A stretch of 64,000 bases of DNA from assembly GCF_016756315.1 (NCBI RefSeq), contig NZ_AP024235.1:3100001-3164000 (forward strand). The letters are read 5' to 3'. The notes below the pieces were generated by a model. It searched no databases. It was given only the letters and a program-made list of their open reading frames with translations, and was not told the DNA's origin. A program made the translations under genes and the position numbers. Source of the stretch: Alteromonas sp. KC3 (GTDB lineage: Bacteria > Pseudomonadota > Gammaproteobacteria > Enterobacterales > Alteromonadaceae). Shown in pieces: positions 1 to 9,186 of this stretch (position 1 is its first letter; every line of letters starts with the position of its first letter).

Positions 1-1020
1 GGTATCTGCTTGTTGACGACCGCGTGTTAGTGCTACTGAGTAGAACTCACCTACACTGTTATCGCCTTTAAGAACACAGCTTGGGTATTTCCACGTAACC
101 GCAGAACCCGTTTCTACCTGTGTCCATGAAATTTTGGCGTTGGTGTGCGCTACACCACGTTTAGTAACGAAGTTGTAGATACCGCCTTTTCCATTTTCAT
201 CACCCGGGTACCAGTTTTGTACCGTTGAGTATTTGATTTGCGCGTCATCCATCGCCACTAGCTCAACGACTGCCGCGTGCAGCTGGTTTTCGTCACGCTG
301 AGGTGCTGTACAGCCTTCAAGATAACTCACGTAGCTGCCTTCATCTGCAACAATCAATGTACGCTCGAACTGACCGGTGTTCATTTCGTTAATACGGAAA
401 TACGTAGAAAGCTCCATTGGGCAGCGTGTGCCTTTTGGAATGTAAACAAATGAACCGTCAGTAAATACAGCGCTATTGAGTGCAGCAAAGTAGTTGTCTG
501 TGCGCGGAACTACCGAGCCAATGTATTTTTTAACAAGGTCTGGGTACTTCTGAAGCGCTTCAGAAATTGGGCAAAAGATAACGCCCGCTTCTTCCAGCTT
601 TTCACGGAAAGTAGTCACAACAGAGACCGAGTCGAATACTGCGTCTACCGCAACACCTGCTAGCATTTCCTGCTCATGAAGCGGGATACCAAGCTTTTCG
701 TAGGTGCGAAGAAGTTCTGGGTCTACTTCGTCAAGTGACTTAGGCTTGTCTTTCATACTCTTTGGTGCCGAGTAATAGGAAATGGCCTGATAGTCAATTT
801 TTGGATAGTCGACGTGCGCCCAGTCTGGCTCTTCCATTTCTAGCCAAGCATGATAAGACTTCAAACGCCATTCAAGCATCCATTCAGGCTCGTTTTTCAT
901 TGCTGATATGCGGCGGATAACCGACTCGTCCAGGCCGCTTTCAAACGTTTCCGATTCGATTTCAGAGTAGAAACCGGCTTCGTACTTTCTTTCTAACGCC
1001 TGTTCGATCTGTTCACTCAT
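1..1020 (-). CDS. sufB: SufB, Fe-S cluster scaffold subunit (partial, C-terminus off the left edge)
   Basis: Translating the complement from the ATG at 1020 gives an uninterrupted 340-codon frame running off the window edge. It starts [17 protein letters not shown] and contains the SufB-typical stretches [34 protein letters not shown] and [10 protein letters not shown]. SufB forms the SufBC2D scaffold that assembles Fe-S clusters in the cytosol. Family members are about 470-495 residues, so roughly the first two thirds is visible. It lies downstream of iscR and an IscS-like desulfurase in the same direction but has its own IscR-controlled promoter at 1209-1237. sufC and sufD are expected just outside the window. 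Confidence 0.95.
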   Translation of the reverse strand, partial: MSEQIEQALERKYEAGFYSEIESETFESGLDESVIRRISAMKNEPEWMLEWRLKSYHAWLEMEEPDWAHVDYPKIDYQAISYYSAPKSMKDKPKSLDEVDPELLRTYEKLGIPLHEQEMLAGVAVDAVFDSVSVVTTFREKLEEAGVIFCPISEALQKYPDLVKKYIGSVVPRTDNYFAALNSAVFTDGSFVYIPKGTRCPMELSTYFRINEMNTGQFERTLIVADEGSYVSYLEGCTAPQRDENQLHAAVVELVAMDDAQIKYSTVQNWYPGDENGKGGIYNFVTKRGVAHTNAKISWTQVETGSAVTWKYPSCVLKGDNSVGEFYSVALTRGRQQADT

Positions 1021-1208
1021 GTTGGGATCTCACTTGTTTGCCTGCATTTGCTGCCATTTGCTGTCTACGCAGCACAGTAGCCACCCCACGGTCTTGGTGA
1101 TTACTGGGTTTCTGTGTATTTGAGTGCGTTTACATTCAAAGAATTCACCACGCAAATCTCATACAAACCACTCGCTACAAAAAGGGCAGCCTAAAAAATT
1201 GGTGCGGT

Positions 1209-1237
1209 ATTATATAATACCCGACTATTTCACTCAA
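1209..1237 (-). promoter_or_regulatory. sigma-70 promoter of sufB
   Basis: Read leftward, TTGAGT (complement of 1232-1237) is followed after exactly 17 bp by a perfect TATAAT (complement of 1209-1214). The leader to the sufB ATG is about 180 nt. The -35 element and spacer lie inside an IscR-like box, so IscR binding would block RNA polymerase. Position and function are inferred from sequence only. Confidence 0.7.
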
Positions 1238-1241
1238 ATAT
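1217..1241 (-). promoter_or_regulatory. type 1 IscR binding box upstream of sufB
   Basis: The 25 bp agree with the published E. coli type 1 [2Fe-2S]-IscR consensus (ATASYYGACT, four-base centre, YAGTCRRSTAT) at all but about two positions. The second half reads TAGTCGGGTAT, a perfect match. It overlaps the -35 region of the sufB promoter, the usual place for repression by cluster-loaded IscR. Confidence 0.7.
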
Positions 1242-1300
1242 TCAGCCGTTTATTTACCGCCGCCAAGCTTAAAATTTCTTTAACGCGCTATAACGTTTAC

Positions 1301-2467
1301 TTATGCGATTGCTGCTTCTCGTAATCGAGTAACAACATCCGTCACTTTCGTTATTACGTAATCAATATCGTCTTGGGTTGTAAATCTACCCACACTAAAG
1401 CGTATACCTGCGTGTGCGAGTTCATTACTTCGACCGATGGCCTTTAGCACATAAGACGGCTCAAGGCTTGCTGATGTGCATGCTGATCCCGATGACACGG
1501 CGATATCATTAAGCCCCATCATCAAGCTTTCACCATCTACGCCCGCAAAACTGACATTTAAAATACCTGGAATACGTTGGGTTTCATGCCCGTTTAAATA
1601 CACATCACCTACCTGCTCTATTCCCTTCCACAACGCTTCCCGCAAAGCCATTATGCGTTTACCCTCGTCGGCTAAATTTGTCACTGCAAGCGAAATTGCT
1701 TCTCCCATGCCTACAATTTGATGGGTGGCTAACGTACCAGAGCGCATACCACGCTCATGGCCACCGCCGTGAATTTGAGCAACCAGATTAATTTTAGGAC
1801 GACGACGAACGAAAAGCGCTCCCATGCCCTTTGGCCCATACATTTTATGAGCGGAAATAGACAGTAAATCCACGGGAAGTTCAGCAAGGTCAATCGCTAT
1901 CTTGCCAACACTTTGTGCGCCATCGACATGGAACAAAATCCCTTTGTCTCGACATAACTCACCGATAGTTTGAATATCTTGGATAACACCTAGTTCATTA
2001 TTTACATGCATCACAGAGACTAAGATAGTGTCGTCACGCATGGCGCTTTTTAAATCGTCAAGATTCACTAATCCGTCTTGCTGTACACAAAGGTAGGTTA
2101 CCTCGAACCCTTGCTCTTCAAGGTATTCACAGGTATCGAGCACAGCTTTGTGCTCTGTATTAACCGTAATAATGTGTTTGCCTTTACTTGCGTAACCCTG
2201 CGCCACTCCCTTGATAGCAAGGTTGTTAGACTCGGTGGCCCCTGAAGTAAAAACAATTTCGCGAGGATCGCAATTTAAGGCATCACTAATTTGATTGCGC
2301 GCTACGTCTACCGCTTCTTCCGCCATCCAGCCAAAGCGGTAGCTTCGTGATGCTGGGTTACCAAAGTTTCCGTCGAGTGTCAGACACTTGGCCATAACAT
2401 CTGCAACAGTTGGGTCTACCGGCGTGGTAGCAGCATAATCGAGGTAAATGGGTGTTGATAAAGCCAT
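1301..2467 (-). CDS. cysteine desulfurase, IscS-like
   Basis: A 388-residue PLP enzyme that takes sulfur from cysteine to feed Fe-S assembly. Visible are the PLP lysine in [12 protein letters not shown] (K208), the TEHKAV histidine region near 107 and the mobile sulfur-accepting cysteine in [10 protein letters not shown] (C330), an IscS / class I signature rather than SufS. E. coli IscS has 404 residues. This protein ends at LREAAIA and lacks the C-terminal tail that contacts IscU, which fits a neighbourhood with sufB and no visible iscU. It starts 18 nt after iscR, so the two are probably cotranscribed. I leave the symbol empty because the protein is IscS-like in sequence but SUF-linked in context. 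Confidence 0.93.
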   Translation of the reverse strand: MALSTPIYLDYAATTPVDPTVADVMAKCLTLDGNFGNPASRSYRFGWMAEEAVDVARNQISDALNCDPREIVFTSGATESNNLAIKGVAQGYASKGKHIITVNTEHKAVLDTCEYLEEQGFEVTYLCVQQDGLVNLDDLKSAMRDDTILVSVMHVNNELGVIQDIQTIGELCRDKGILFHVDGAQSVGKIAIDLAELPVDLLSISAHKMYGPKGMGALFVRRRPKINLVAQIHGGGHERGMRSGTLATHQIVGMGEAISLAVTNLADEGKRIMALREALWKGIEQVGDVYLNGHETQRIPGILNVSFAGVDGESLMMGLNDIAVSSGSACTSASLEPSYVLKAIGRSNELAHAGIRFSVGRFTTQDDIDYVITKVTDVVTRLREAAIA

Positions 2468-2485
2468 GGGTTATTCAAAACCTAT

Positions 2486-2971
2486 TTAAAGTTGAATACT
2501 AACTTCAATGTCGTTAGCGATATTGCGCAATGACGCTGCAGAGTCTTGGCGTCCAGCGACTTCTTGCACATCGCGTTTCGCCATTAACTCGCCTAAAGTG
2601 ATTGAGTCTAAAAACACTGAAATACGATCGCTTAAGTCTTGCCATAAGCTATGAGTTAAGCAACGGTCGCCACCTTGGCAATCGGCTTGCCCCTGGCATC
2701 GAGTAGCGTCGATAGACTCATCTACCGCCCGAATAACTTCACCTATGGCAATTTCACATGCTTCACGTCCAAGCAAGTAACCACCGCCAGGACCGCGTAC
2801 ACTGTCTACAAGTTGCTCTTTGCGCAGTCTAGAAAAGAGCTGTTCTAAATATGATAGGGATATTTCTTGTCGTTCTGATATATCGGCAAGAGGCACTGGA
2901 CCACGCTTAGAGTGCAAAGCTACATCAAGCATCGCAGTTACTGCATAGCGCCCTTTAGAAGTGAGTTTCAT
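2486..2971 (-). CDS. iscR: IscR, Rrf2-family Fe-S sensing regulator
   Basis: 161 residues with an N-terminal winged helix-turn-helix ([18 protein letters not shown], then [15 protein letters not shown]) and the cluster ligands C92, C98, C104 and H107, in the same positions as in E. coli IscR. With a [2Fe-2S] cluster IscR represses its own operon, and demand for clusters relieves this. Its upstream region has two adjacent IscR-like boxes and a promoter whose -35 lies inside one box, so autoregulation is likely. The desulfurase follows 18 nt downstream. The cysE and trmJ genes lie immediately upstream in the same direction, an order also known from Azotobacter-type isc loci. Confidence 0.96.
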   Translation of the reverse strand: MKLTSKGRYAVTAMLDVALHSKRGPVPLADISERQEISLSYLEQLFSRLRKEQLVDSVRGPGGGYLLGREACEIAIGEVIRAVDESIDATRCQGQADCQGGDRCLTHSLWQDLSDRISVFLDSITLGELMAKRDVQEVAGRQDSAASLRNIANDIEVSIQL

Positions 2972-3001
2972 TGAATTCTCCCGCCGTTTTTGATGGCGGG
3001 A

Positions 3002-3030
3002 ATTTTCACATACCCGACTAAATTGGTCAA
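3002..3030 (-). promoter_or_regulatory. sigma-70 promoter of iscR
   Basis: Read leftward: TTGACC (complement of 3025-3030), a 17-bp spacer, then GAAAAT (complement of 3002-3007). The -10 is weak (4 of 6), but the layout is the same as at sufB, where the -35 also sits inside an IscR box. The distance to the iscR ATG is about 30 nt. Confidence 0.5.
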
Positions 3031-3034
3031 GTAT
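3010..3034 (-). promoter_or_regulatory. type 1 IscR binding box, iscR-proximal
   Basis: On the plus strand it begins ATACCCGACT and ends GGTCAAGTAT. It matches the E. coli type 1 IscR consensus at all but one position (G for A in the second half). It covers the -35 and spacer of the iscR promoter. Confidence 0.75.
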
Positions 3035-3059
3035 AAGACCTAGTAATTTAGTCAGGTAT
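3035..3059 (-). promoter_or_regulatory. second, half-degenerate IscR-like box
   Basis: Directly adjoining the first box. The half at 3049-3059 (TAGTCAGGTAT) is a perfect consensus half-site, while the other half has several mismatches. Tandem IscR boxes are known upstream of E. coli iscR, so this may be a weaker second site. Confidence 0.5.
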
Positions 3060-3082
3060 TATAGATTAACCCAATTACATTC

Positions 3083-3907
3083 TTAGATTGCAGGGTCAAA
3101 CGAGGAATGGGCTTTTTCTCTCTGCTGAGAATCTGTAAGCTCTATACCGGTATTAGCGAAGTCTTCAGCACTAATATTATGCAGATTATCGGTACAAACA
3201 TCGCCACCCAGTGACTGGATAACTTTGCACATTTCTTCCACTTTCGTGTCCATCTGATGCATATGTTCCAACATAATGCCCATTGCATTGGCCACCGGGT
3301 CTGGATTGTCTGGCGCTACTGCATACGCATCGAAGCCGTATTTTTGTGCTATCTTGTCACGCTGTGGATTTGTACTGGCTGTCAATTCTTTCTGCTTAGA
3401 TATGATAATACGACCAGGTATGCCAACGGCGGTAGCGCCATCTGGAATATCCTTAACAACCACTGAATTAGAGCCTACTTTGGCATTTTCTCCAATGATA
3501 ATCGGCCCTAAGACTTTTGCACCTGCCCCTACTACTGCACCATTTTTCAACGTAGGGTGACGTTTGCCCGCTTTCCAACTTGTGCCGCCAAGTGTGACGC
3601 CGTGATAAAGAGTAACATCGTCACCTATTTCCGCGGTTTCCCCGATAACAACGCCCATTCCATGGTCAATGAAAACCCGCCTGCCCAACGTTGCGCCGGG
3701 ATGAATTTCAATCCCGGTTAACCAACGACTGAAGGTCGATAATGTGCGAGCTAACCACTTCCACTCAGCTTTCCACAATTTGTGGCTAAGGCGGTGTAAC
3801 CATACCGCGTGAAGTCCAGGGTAATTGGTTAATACTTCAAACGTATTTCGAGCGGCCGGATCGCGATGAAATACCCCTTGTATATCGTCTTTTATACGGG
3901 CAAACAT
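3083..3907 (-). CDS. cysE: serine O-acetyltransferase CysE
   Basis: 274 residues. It transfers acetyl from acetyl-CoA to serine, the committed step of cysteine synthesis, and so supplies the substrate of the neighbouring desulfurase. The left-handed beta-helix hexapeptide repeats run from about [16 protein letters not shown] to VGIPGRII, with the family stretch [22 protein letters not shown]. The N-terminal helical domain is short, about 60 residues, as in the iscR-linked cysE of Azotobacter-like loci rather than the longer E. coli enzyme. The roughly 100-residue hydrophilic C-terminal extension is variable and unassigned. It begins 6 nt after trmJ ends, so the two form an operon. Confidence 0.93.
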   Translation of the reverse strand: MFARIKDDIQGVFHRDPAARNTFEVLTNYPGLHAVWLHRLSHKLWKAEWKWLARTLSTFSRWLTGIEIHPGATLGRRVFIDHGMGVVIGETAEIGDDVTLYHGVTLGGTSWKAGKRHPTLKNGAVVGAGAKVLGPIIIGENAKVGSNSVVVKDIPDGATAVGIPGRIIISKQKELTASTNPQRDKIAQKYGFDAYAVAPDNPDPVANAMGIMLEHMHQMDTKVEEMCKVIQSLGGDVCTDNLHNISAEDFANTGIELTDSQQREKAHSSFDPAI

Positions 3908-3913
3908 AGGTGA

Positions 3914-4675
3914 TTACTCTTTTTCAGAACCAGTGCCAGACGCGCTCTCGTCCTCACCGTTTTGCTTAACAGACTTGTCAATTGACGCCAATATGCCACG
4001 AAGAATGTTTAACTCTTGTGACTCAGGGCGGGCACGGTTGAATAAGCGACGTAGCTTTGTCATCACCACACCTGGGTGACTTTTACGAATAAACGAAGTA
4101 CTTTCTAGCGTTGACTCCAAGTGCACGTAAAAACGCTCTAGGTCTTCATTAAGTGGGTATTCTTCTTCCACACTCGGATAAGTTTCACGATTCAAAAATG
4201 CCATACGAATTTCATAACACAGGGTTTGAACAGCCGCCGCCAAGTTTAGCGAGCTATATTCTGGGTTAGCAGGAATACACATATGAAAATGACACTGTTG
4301 CAACTCTTCATTAGTTAACCCACTGTTTTCACGACCAAATACTAATGCAACCGGGTACTTTTCGACTTCTTGAACCAACTTCTCGCCACAATCGCGCGGG
4401 CCAAGCATTGGCCAAGAATGCGTGCGGGAGCGAGCAGAAGTTCCAACCACTAACCCACAGTCTTTTACCGCTTCTTCCAATGTGCTCACAATTTTCGCGT
4501 TTGCCAACACATCACCTGCACCAGCAGCAAGTGCACTGGCTTGCCCATCTGGTTCATTTACCGGGTCCACAAGATACAGACTACTTAGCCCCATCGTTTT
4601 CATGGCACGCGCCGTTGAGCCGATGTTGCCAGTGTGTGAGGTGTTAACCAAAATAATGCGAATATTTTCGAGCAT
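3914..4675 (-). CDS. trmJ: tRNA (cytidine/uridine-2'-O-)-methyltransferase TrmJ
   Basis: 253 residues, SPOUT-class methyltransferase that 2'-O-methylates nucleotide 32 of several tRNAs with SAM. Visible are the N-terminal [19 protein letters not shown] motif, the knot segments [17 protein letters not shown] and [23 protein letters not shown], and a C-terminal helical extension. I chose the ATG at 4675, giving [10 protein letters not shown], which matches the usual N-terminus. The frame stays open for 12 more codons upstream, but they have no family similarity. It is the first gene of a leftward pair with cysE. TrmJ next to iscR-type loci is common in gammaproteobacteria. Confidence 0.93.
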   Translation of the reverse strand: MLENIRIILVNTSHTGNIGSTARAMKTMGLSSLYLVDPVNEPDGQASALAAGAGDVLANAKIVSTLEEAVKDCGLVVGTSARSRTHSWPMLGPRDCGEKLVQEVEKYPVALVFGRENSGLTNEELQQCHFHMCIPANPEYSSLNLAAAVQTLCYEIRMAFLNRETYPSVEEEYPLNEDLERFYVHLESTLESTSFIRKSHPGVVMTKLRRLFNRARPESQELNILRGILASIDKSVKQNGEDESASGTGSEKE

Positions 4676-4834
4676 GCCTGCGATACCTACGTACTTTCTA
4701 AAACAAGACACCAGCGACTAATCACGCTGAATCTTACTACTTCATTTGTGAGCGAGTGTAGCACAGTAGCAGTATAGATGGCTATTTAAGGGAAATGGTT
4801 TTAAGCACATCATATCTACCGATGGTAATTTCAT

Positions 4835-4862
4835 TTGCATCACAGAATGATTCTGGTAGACT
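4835..4862 (+). promoter_or_regulatory. putative sigma-70 promoter of suhB
   Basis: TTGCAT (4835-4840), 16-bp spacer, TAGACT (4857-4862), followed directly by the GC-rich CCGCCC. A GC-rich discriminator of this kind is typical of stringently controlled promoters of translation-related genes. The leader to the suhB ATG is about 75 nt. Confidence 0.5.
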
Positions 4863-4942
4863 CCGCCCGTTTTCGAAAACAACTAGCTATTTTTTGTACA
4901 GCTGGTTAGTTTCATTGGTCTTTTACAATTGGTGGTTTATCT

Positions 4943-5719
4943 ATGCATCCTATGCTGAATATTGCGGTGCGCGCTGCGCGTGCGGCTGGAACAGTTATTG
5001 TTCGTGGTTTTGAAAAACATAATGAAGTTGCTACTGAGTCTAAGGGCTTGAACGACTTTGTTACACAAGTTGATAAAGAAGCAGAACAAGCTATTGTTTA
5101 CAAAATTCAGCAATCGTACCCAGAGCACTGCTTCTTGGGCGAAGAAATGGGTGAAATTCACGGGAAAGAAACTGACTATCAGTGGATTATCGACCCGCTA
5201 GATGGCACCACCAATTTTGTTAAAGGCATTCCTCACTTTGCCGTTTCTATTGCACTTCTACACAAAGGTCGTTTAGACCAAGCTGTAGTATTCGACCCTA
5301 TCCGTAGCGAACTTTTTACTGCGAGCCGTGGTCAAGGCGCACAGCTAAACGGTTACCGTATTCGTGCTTCTAAGCCTCGCGATCTCACTGAAACTATTAT
5401 TGCAACGGGTCTACCGTTTAAGAACAAATCTCAATTTGGTGAGTATGCGCTAAGCCTTAATAAGATTTTCCACGAAGTGGGCGACATTCGCCGTGCAGGT
5501 AGTGCGGCACTTGATCTTGCCTACGTTGCAGCAGGTCGTCACGACGGTTACTGGGAGCGCGGTATCAAATCTTGGGACATCGCAGCGGGCGAACTTATTG
5601 TTCGTGAAGCTGGCGGCCTAGTAACAGACTTTAAAGGTGGTAACGATCCATTGCACAAAGGCGAAATTGTCGCAGGTAGTGTGAAAGTGGTTCAAGGGCT
5701 TGTTAAGCACCTTAAATAA
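4943..5719 (+). CDS. suhB: SuhB, inositol-1-monophosphatase family
   Basis: 258 residues. The metal-binding core of Mg-dependent inositol monophosphatases is complete: GEEMG (E67/E68), IIDPLDGTTNF (D84, D87) and the C-terminal WDIAAGELIVREAGG. In E. coli, SuhB also joins the ribosomal RNA antitermination complex, so the enzyme activity may not be its main role. The N-terminus MHPMLNIAVRAARAAG matches SuhB without extension, supporting this ATG. It is a single gene with its own promoter and a strong terminator 53 nt downstream, divergent from trmJ as in many gammaproteobacteria. Confidence 0.95.
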   Translation: MHPMLNIAVRAARAAGTVIVRGFEKHNEVATESKGLNDFVTQVDKEAEQAIVYKIQQSYPEHCFLGEEMGEIHGKETDYQWIIDPLDGTTNFVKGIPHFAVSIALLHKGRLDQAVVFDPIRSELFTASRGQGAQLNGYRIRASKPRDLTETIIATGLPFKNKSQFGEYALSLNKIFHEVGDIRRAGSAALDLAYVAAGRHDGYWERGIKSWDIAAGELIVREAGGLVTDFKGGNDPLHKGEIVAGSVKVVQGLVKHLK

Positions 5720-5772
5720 GTGACCTAGCTCACCTGGCTATTACTCACAGCCATAAACACTGCTACGAATCG

Positions 5773-5803
5773 AAAGGCGCTATCAAATTTAGCGCCTTTT
5801 TTT
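5773..5803 (+). terminator. rho-independent terminator of suhB
   Basis: AAAGGCGCTA pairs with TAGCGCCTTT around a short AT-rich loop, followed by a run of T to 5803. Confidence 0.85.
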
Positions 5804-5871
5804 GTATGTATCAGCGTGTTGTCGCAAGGCAAATACATTCACTTACCCACGGCCATTTAACGGATTTATTT

Positions 5872-7164
5872 TTATTCACTCTTTTGAGCACCCTTTAGCT
5901 TCAAGCCAAACAAAAATCGTAACACTAAAAATCGCTTTGCAATCTCATACGTTATTGCACACCCAACAAGTGTGATTAGCGTGATACCCAAAAACTCTGC
6001 CATTGTAGAAGAAACGCGAGAGCTCAAATAAAATGCGGCTACCACGATAAGTGTTTGATGAACCATGTAATAAGGCAGCACGCCACGGTTTAAGTAGCTA
6101 ATAACTTTGCTCGGTTTAGATAAGTACTTTTGGCCAAACCCCAAAATTGCCGCAAGCCAAGCCCAATGATTGAGCACAACAATAACGCCCACTAATACGC
6201 GAAAGCTAAAAGAGGACTCCATTAATTCTCCTGTCGCGCCAAGCATGTCATGTCGGTCTAGTATAATCACGCTATAAAGCGTTATCGCGAAAGTAAGACT
6301 TATATAGCGCGCTCTCATCACCGCCGTGTATAACGCAGGTCGAAGCACGATTACCATGCCCACAAGCATCACCCAAAAATACTTAGCATGGCTGTACCAG
6401 TCGCTGACAAGATCATGAGTTGTTGGGTAAGCCGTACGTAGTTCAAGCCAGATATAAGTCATCAATGTCACTACAATGATGCTAAACAATGGCAAGCTAT
6501 CGAGTAAGGTAGATTTAACTATCCCAACCCAGCGTATAAGTGGAAACAGAAGCAAGATAAGTACGCTATAAACAAAAAGGTAAGGCAAAAACCACAGGTG
6601 GTTCCACGTAAGTAACCCAATAATCGATTGTTTCTCTTTAAATAAATCGGTATTGGGGTTGATATAGGCAAGGTAGAAATCGATAAACGGCATTTCGAGT
6701 TTTCCACTTACCGTCCACTCAACAAAGACTTGTGGCGCCACAATGACAAACATCCCAAATATCAGTGGCACTAGTATTCTCAGAGTTCGCTTTCCTAGAA
6801 TGCTCAGTGAAAACAACCAACGAGAAGGATGTTGTTCATATCCCCGGCGCAATACAACAGTGAACACCATTGCTGAGATTAAAAACAAGAGTGACATACG
6901 CCATTGATTGGTTAAGATCATGACGTCTTGCAGCAACGAAAACTGTATATCGCTTTTTATATGCCATCCCCAATCAAGAACGTAAAACATGCCTATGTGA
7001 TACAGAATCAATACACCAAATGCGATAACGCGCAACGCATCCAGTTCAAAATAGCGCTGGGTTAACTGCGCATTTGTTATTTCCCTTCCTAGCGAAAACG
7101 CGTCTACTTCTTCAGAAACTAATCGTGGCTCATTAACAACATATGCTTGCGTCAATGCCTTCAC
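5872..7164 (-). CDS. membrane acyltransferase, acyltransferase 3 family
   Basis: 430 residues with about ten hydrophobic segments. The first, after a roughly 40-residue cytoplasmic start, carries the family signature LDALRVIAFGVLILYHIG with the expected histidine, followed by WRMSLLFLISAMVF. Members transfer O-acyl groups to extracytoplasmic sugars or other surface molecules, and the substrate cannot be told from sequence. It is transcribed divergently from a membrane-bound LytTR regulator across a 100-bp gap, which suggests control by that regulator. No polysaccharide genes adjoin it here, so it is likely separate from the large surface-polymer region beyond 37 kb. Confidence 0.8.
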   Translation of the reverse strand: MKALTQAYVVNEPRLVSEEVDAFSLGREITNAQLTQRYFELDALRVIAFGVLILYHIGMFYVLDWGWHIKSDIQFSLLQDVMILTNQWRMSLLFLISAMVFTVVLRRGYEQHPSRWLFSLSILGKRTLRILVPLIFGMFVIVAPQVFVEWTVSGKLEMPFIDFYLAYINPNTDLFKEKQSIIGLLTWNHLWFLPYLFVYSVLILLLFPLIRWVGIVKSTLLDSLPLFSIIVVTLMTYIWLELRTAYPTTHDLVSDWYSHAKYFWVMLVGMVIVLRPALYTAVMRARYISLTFAITLYSVIILDRHDMLGATGELMESSFSFRVLVGVIVVLNHWAWLAAILGFGQKYLSKPSKVISYLNRGVLPYYMVHQTLIVVAAFYLSSRVSSTMAEFLGITLITLVGCAITYEIAKRFLVLRFLFGLKLKGAQKSE

Positions 7165-7264
7165 TCCTATTCAATAGTGACAAATCAACTTGGTATATCT
7201 ACTGTGTTGCGTTGCTGACCAACAAGGCCTAAGTGACGAAAAACAAAGGATTTAGGGATAAGCG

Positions 7265-8155
7265 GTGAATAGTTGGGATGAAAAATGGAGCCAGTATCTT
7301 CGAGATACTGAGCCAAAACATAAATACGCGGCATTTCTTTTACTCGTCGTGTATCTATTTATTAATAACTCAATAAATGCTGCATCTAGTTGGACGGAGT
7401 TTTCGCGAAGTGAAACTAATAACGTGGCACTGTGGGAGCCTTATGTATGGGAATACAGCAGTGCACTAAGTACTGCGATATTGGTTATTCCCCTAATCTT
7501 AGCCATACGTGTTCTTGATAAAAGTAAAAAGTCCAGCGCCGTTTGGTTGGGATGGCATTTTGTATTTGCCAGCGTATTTTCAGTTTCCCATGTCGTTTTC
7601 ATGGTTGCCCTGCGCAAGCTCGCCTATTTGATGTCTGAACGTAGTTACGACTTTGGGGTTTGGATTAGTGAGTTTGTCTACGAATACCGAAAAGATGTCT
7701 GGGGTTATATTACTCTTGTAACCTTTTACTACGTTGCGCGATTTGGCTACCAGCGACTAATAGGTGAAGCGTCACTGATTAAACGTGATACCTCGCTTCC
7801 CGAAGTTGAAAGTGAAGCACTTGCACTACCTGACTATTTACTAGTAAAAAAACTCAATAAAGAATTCTTAGTTAAAGTCAGTGATGTTCAGCGAGTGGAA
7901 GCCTCAGGTAACTATATCAACTTACACACCCACGTTGGTGTTTATCCGCTTCGGTATACCTTAAGCCGATTTTGCGAAGAAGGTGCGGTGCACGGGTTCG
8001 TACGTGTCCATCGATCACATGCCGTAAGAATTCCTTCCATTCAATCTATCACGTATGACGATACAGGAGACGGCCTTATCACCCTTAACAACGGCCAAAC
8101 CGTGTTGCTCTCAAGACGCTACAAAGACAGCTTAAAGCAAGTTTTAGCGCCATAA
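7265..8155 (+). CDS. membrane-anchored LytTR-type transcriptional regulator
   Basis: 296 residues. The N-terminal half has about four membrane helices (AAFLLLVVYLFINN, TAILVIPLILAIRVL, WHFVFASVFSVSHVVFMVAL, ITLVTFYYVARFGY). The C-terminal 100 residues form a LytTR DNA-binding domain (FLVKVSDVQRVEASGNYINLHT through GFVRVHRSHAVRI to LSRRYKDSL). There is no receiver domain, so a signal is probably sensed directly in the membrane. The start is GTG at 7265 with the purine-rich AGGGATAAGC before it. Divergence from the acyltransferase gene and the shared 100-bp region make that gene a likely target. Confidence 0.85.
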   Translation: MNSWDEKWSQYLRDTEPKHKYAAFLLLVVYLFINNSINAASSWTEFSRSETNNVALWEPYVWEYSSALSTAILVIPLILAIRVLDKSKKSSAVWLGWHFVFASVFSVSHVVFMVALRKLAYLMSERSYDFGVWISEFVYEYRKDVWGYITLVTFYYVARFGYQRLIGEASLIKRDTSLPEVESEALALPDYLLVKKLNKEFLVKVSDVQRVEASGNYINLHTHVGVYPLRYTLSRFCEEGAVHGFVRVHRSHAVRIPSIQSITYDDTGDGLITLNNGQTVLLSRRYKDSLKQVLAP

Positions 8156-8184
8156 ACTTCTAGTGAGAGCTCTTATCCGTATAT

Positions 8185-8213
8185 AAAAAAACCGCATCAC
8201 AGATGCGGTTTTT
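8185..8213. terminator. bidirectional terminator between the LytTR gene and secF
   Basis: AAAACCGCATC pairs with GATGCGGTTTT around a 3-nt loop, with an A run before and a T run after. It therefore serves both the rightward LytTR gene and the leftward sec operon. Confidence 0.85.
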
Positions 8214-8234
8214 GTTTTTACGAATCAAATTCGA

Positions 8235-9176
8235 TTAAGGCATGGGATCTAAGTCTGCACCTTCTTTTTCCACTTGAGGTGGCATCAAATCTTCTTTGCT
8301 GATACCTAACGCAAGCGCAACTGAACTCGCAATATAGACAGACGAGTAAGTACCTACTACTACACCAAATAACAATGCAGTAGCAAACCCGTGAATTAAC
8401 GCACCGCCCTTGTAAAACAAGGCTACCAATACCAACACAGTAGTTAATGAAGTGATGATGGTACGGTTTAAGGTTTGCGTCAGTGAGATGTTGATAATCT
8501 CTACCGGTTCACCCTTACGAATTTTACGGAAGTTTTCACGAATACGGTCCGACACAACGATAGTATCGTTCAGTGAGTAACCAATAACAGCTAACACTGC
8601 CGCTAGTACCGTTAAGTCGAATTCAATCTGTAGTACAGAGAATAAACCCAAAGTAAGAATAACGTCATGAGCAAGGGCAGATACTGAGCCCAGTGCAAAG
8701 CGCCATTCAAAACGCATTGCTACATAAACCAAGATACACAGTAAAGCGACTAGCATTGCTAGACCACCCTGCTCGGTAAGCTCTTCACCTACGTTGGGCC
8801 CTACGAACTCGATACGACGCATATCTACTGCGGTGCCATCTGCACGCAAAGCTGCAAGGACTTGCTCACCAATGGTAACAGCTTTTACGCCGTCACGCGG
8901 TGCAATGCGAATAAGCACATCTTGGCTACTGCCAAAGTTCTGTACAATAGCGTCTTCAAACTCTGCGTTATTTAGCTGCTTACGAATAGATTCAAGATTC
9001 GCAGCATCTTCGTAACCGACTTCAATCAAAGTCCCGCCAGTAAAATCAAGGCCCCAGTTGAGGCTATTTACGCCTAGCGATATGAATGAGCCTAAAATAA
9101 GCACCGTTGACAGCACCATCGCAGGAATGCGAAGGCGCATGAAATTGACGGTATCGGAAAGTTTTAATAATTGCAT
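8235..9176 (-). CDS. secF: SecF, Sec translocon accessory subunit
   Basis: 313 residues, six membrane helices. The first helix is followed by the family stretch LNWGLDFTGGTLIEVGYE, and the fourth region carries VIGYSLNDTIVVSDRIREN. SecDF uses the proton motive force to pull exported proteins on the periplasmic side of SecYEG. It is the last gene of queA-tgt-yajC-secD-secF, 10 nt after secD, and is followed by a terminator. Confidence 0.97.
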   Translation of the reverse strand: MQLLKLSDTVNFMRLRIPAMVLSTVLILGSFISLGVNSLNWGLDFTGGTLIEVGYEDAANLESIRKQLNNAEFEDAIVQNFGSSQDVLIRIAPRDGVKAVTIGEQVLAALRADGTAVDMRRIEFVGPNVGEELTEQGGLAMLVALLCILVYVAMRFEWRFALGSVSALAHDVILTLGLFSVLQIEFDLTVLAAVLAVIGYSLNDTIVVSDRIRENFRKIRKGEPVEIINISLTQTLNRTIITSLTTVLVLVALFYKGGALIHGFATALLFGVVVGTYSSVYIASSVALALGISKEDLMPPQVEKEGADLDPMP

Positions 9177-9186
9177 GTTACGCTCC

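Noticed and set aside
1124-1324. 66-codon open frame in the desulfurase-sufB gap
   Set aside because: It overlaps the desulfurase end and the sufB promoter and IscR box, and has no ribosome site or family features.
2980-3000. GC-rich hairpin CCCGCC/GGCGGG just before the iscR start, covering part of the ribosome site
   Set aside because: The predicted transcription start lies in the distal arm, so the hairpin may not be transcribed in full.
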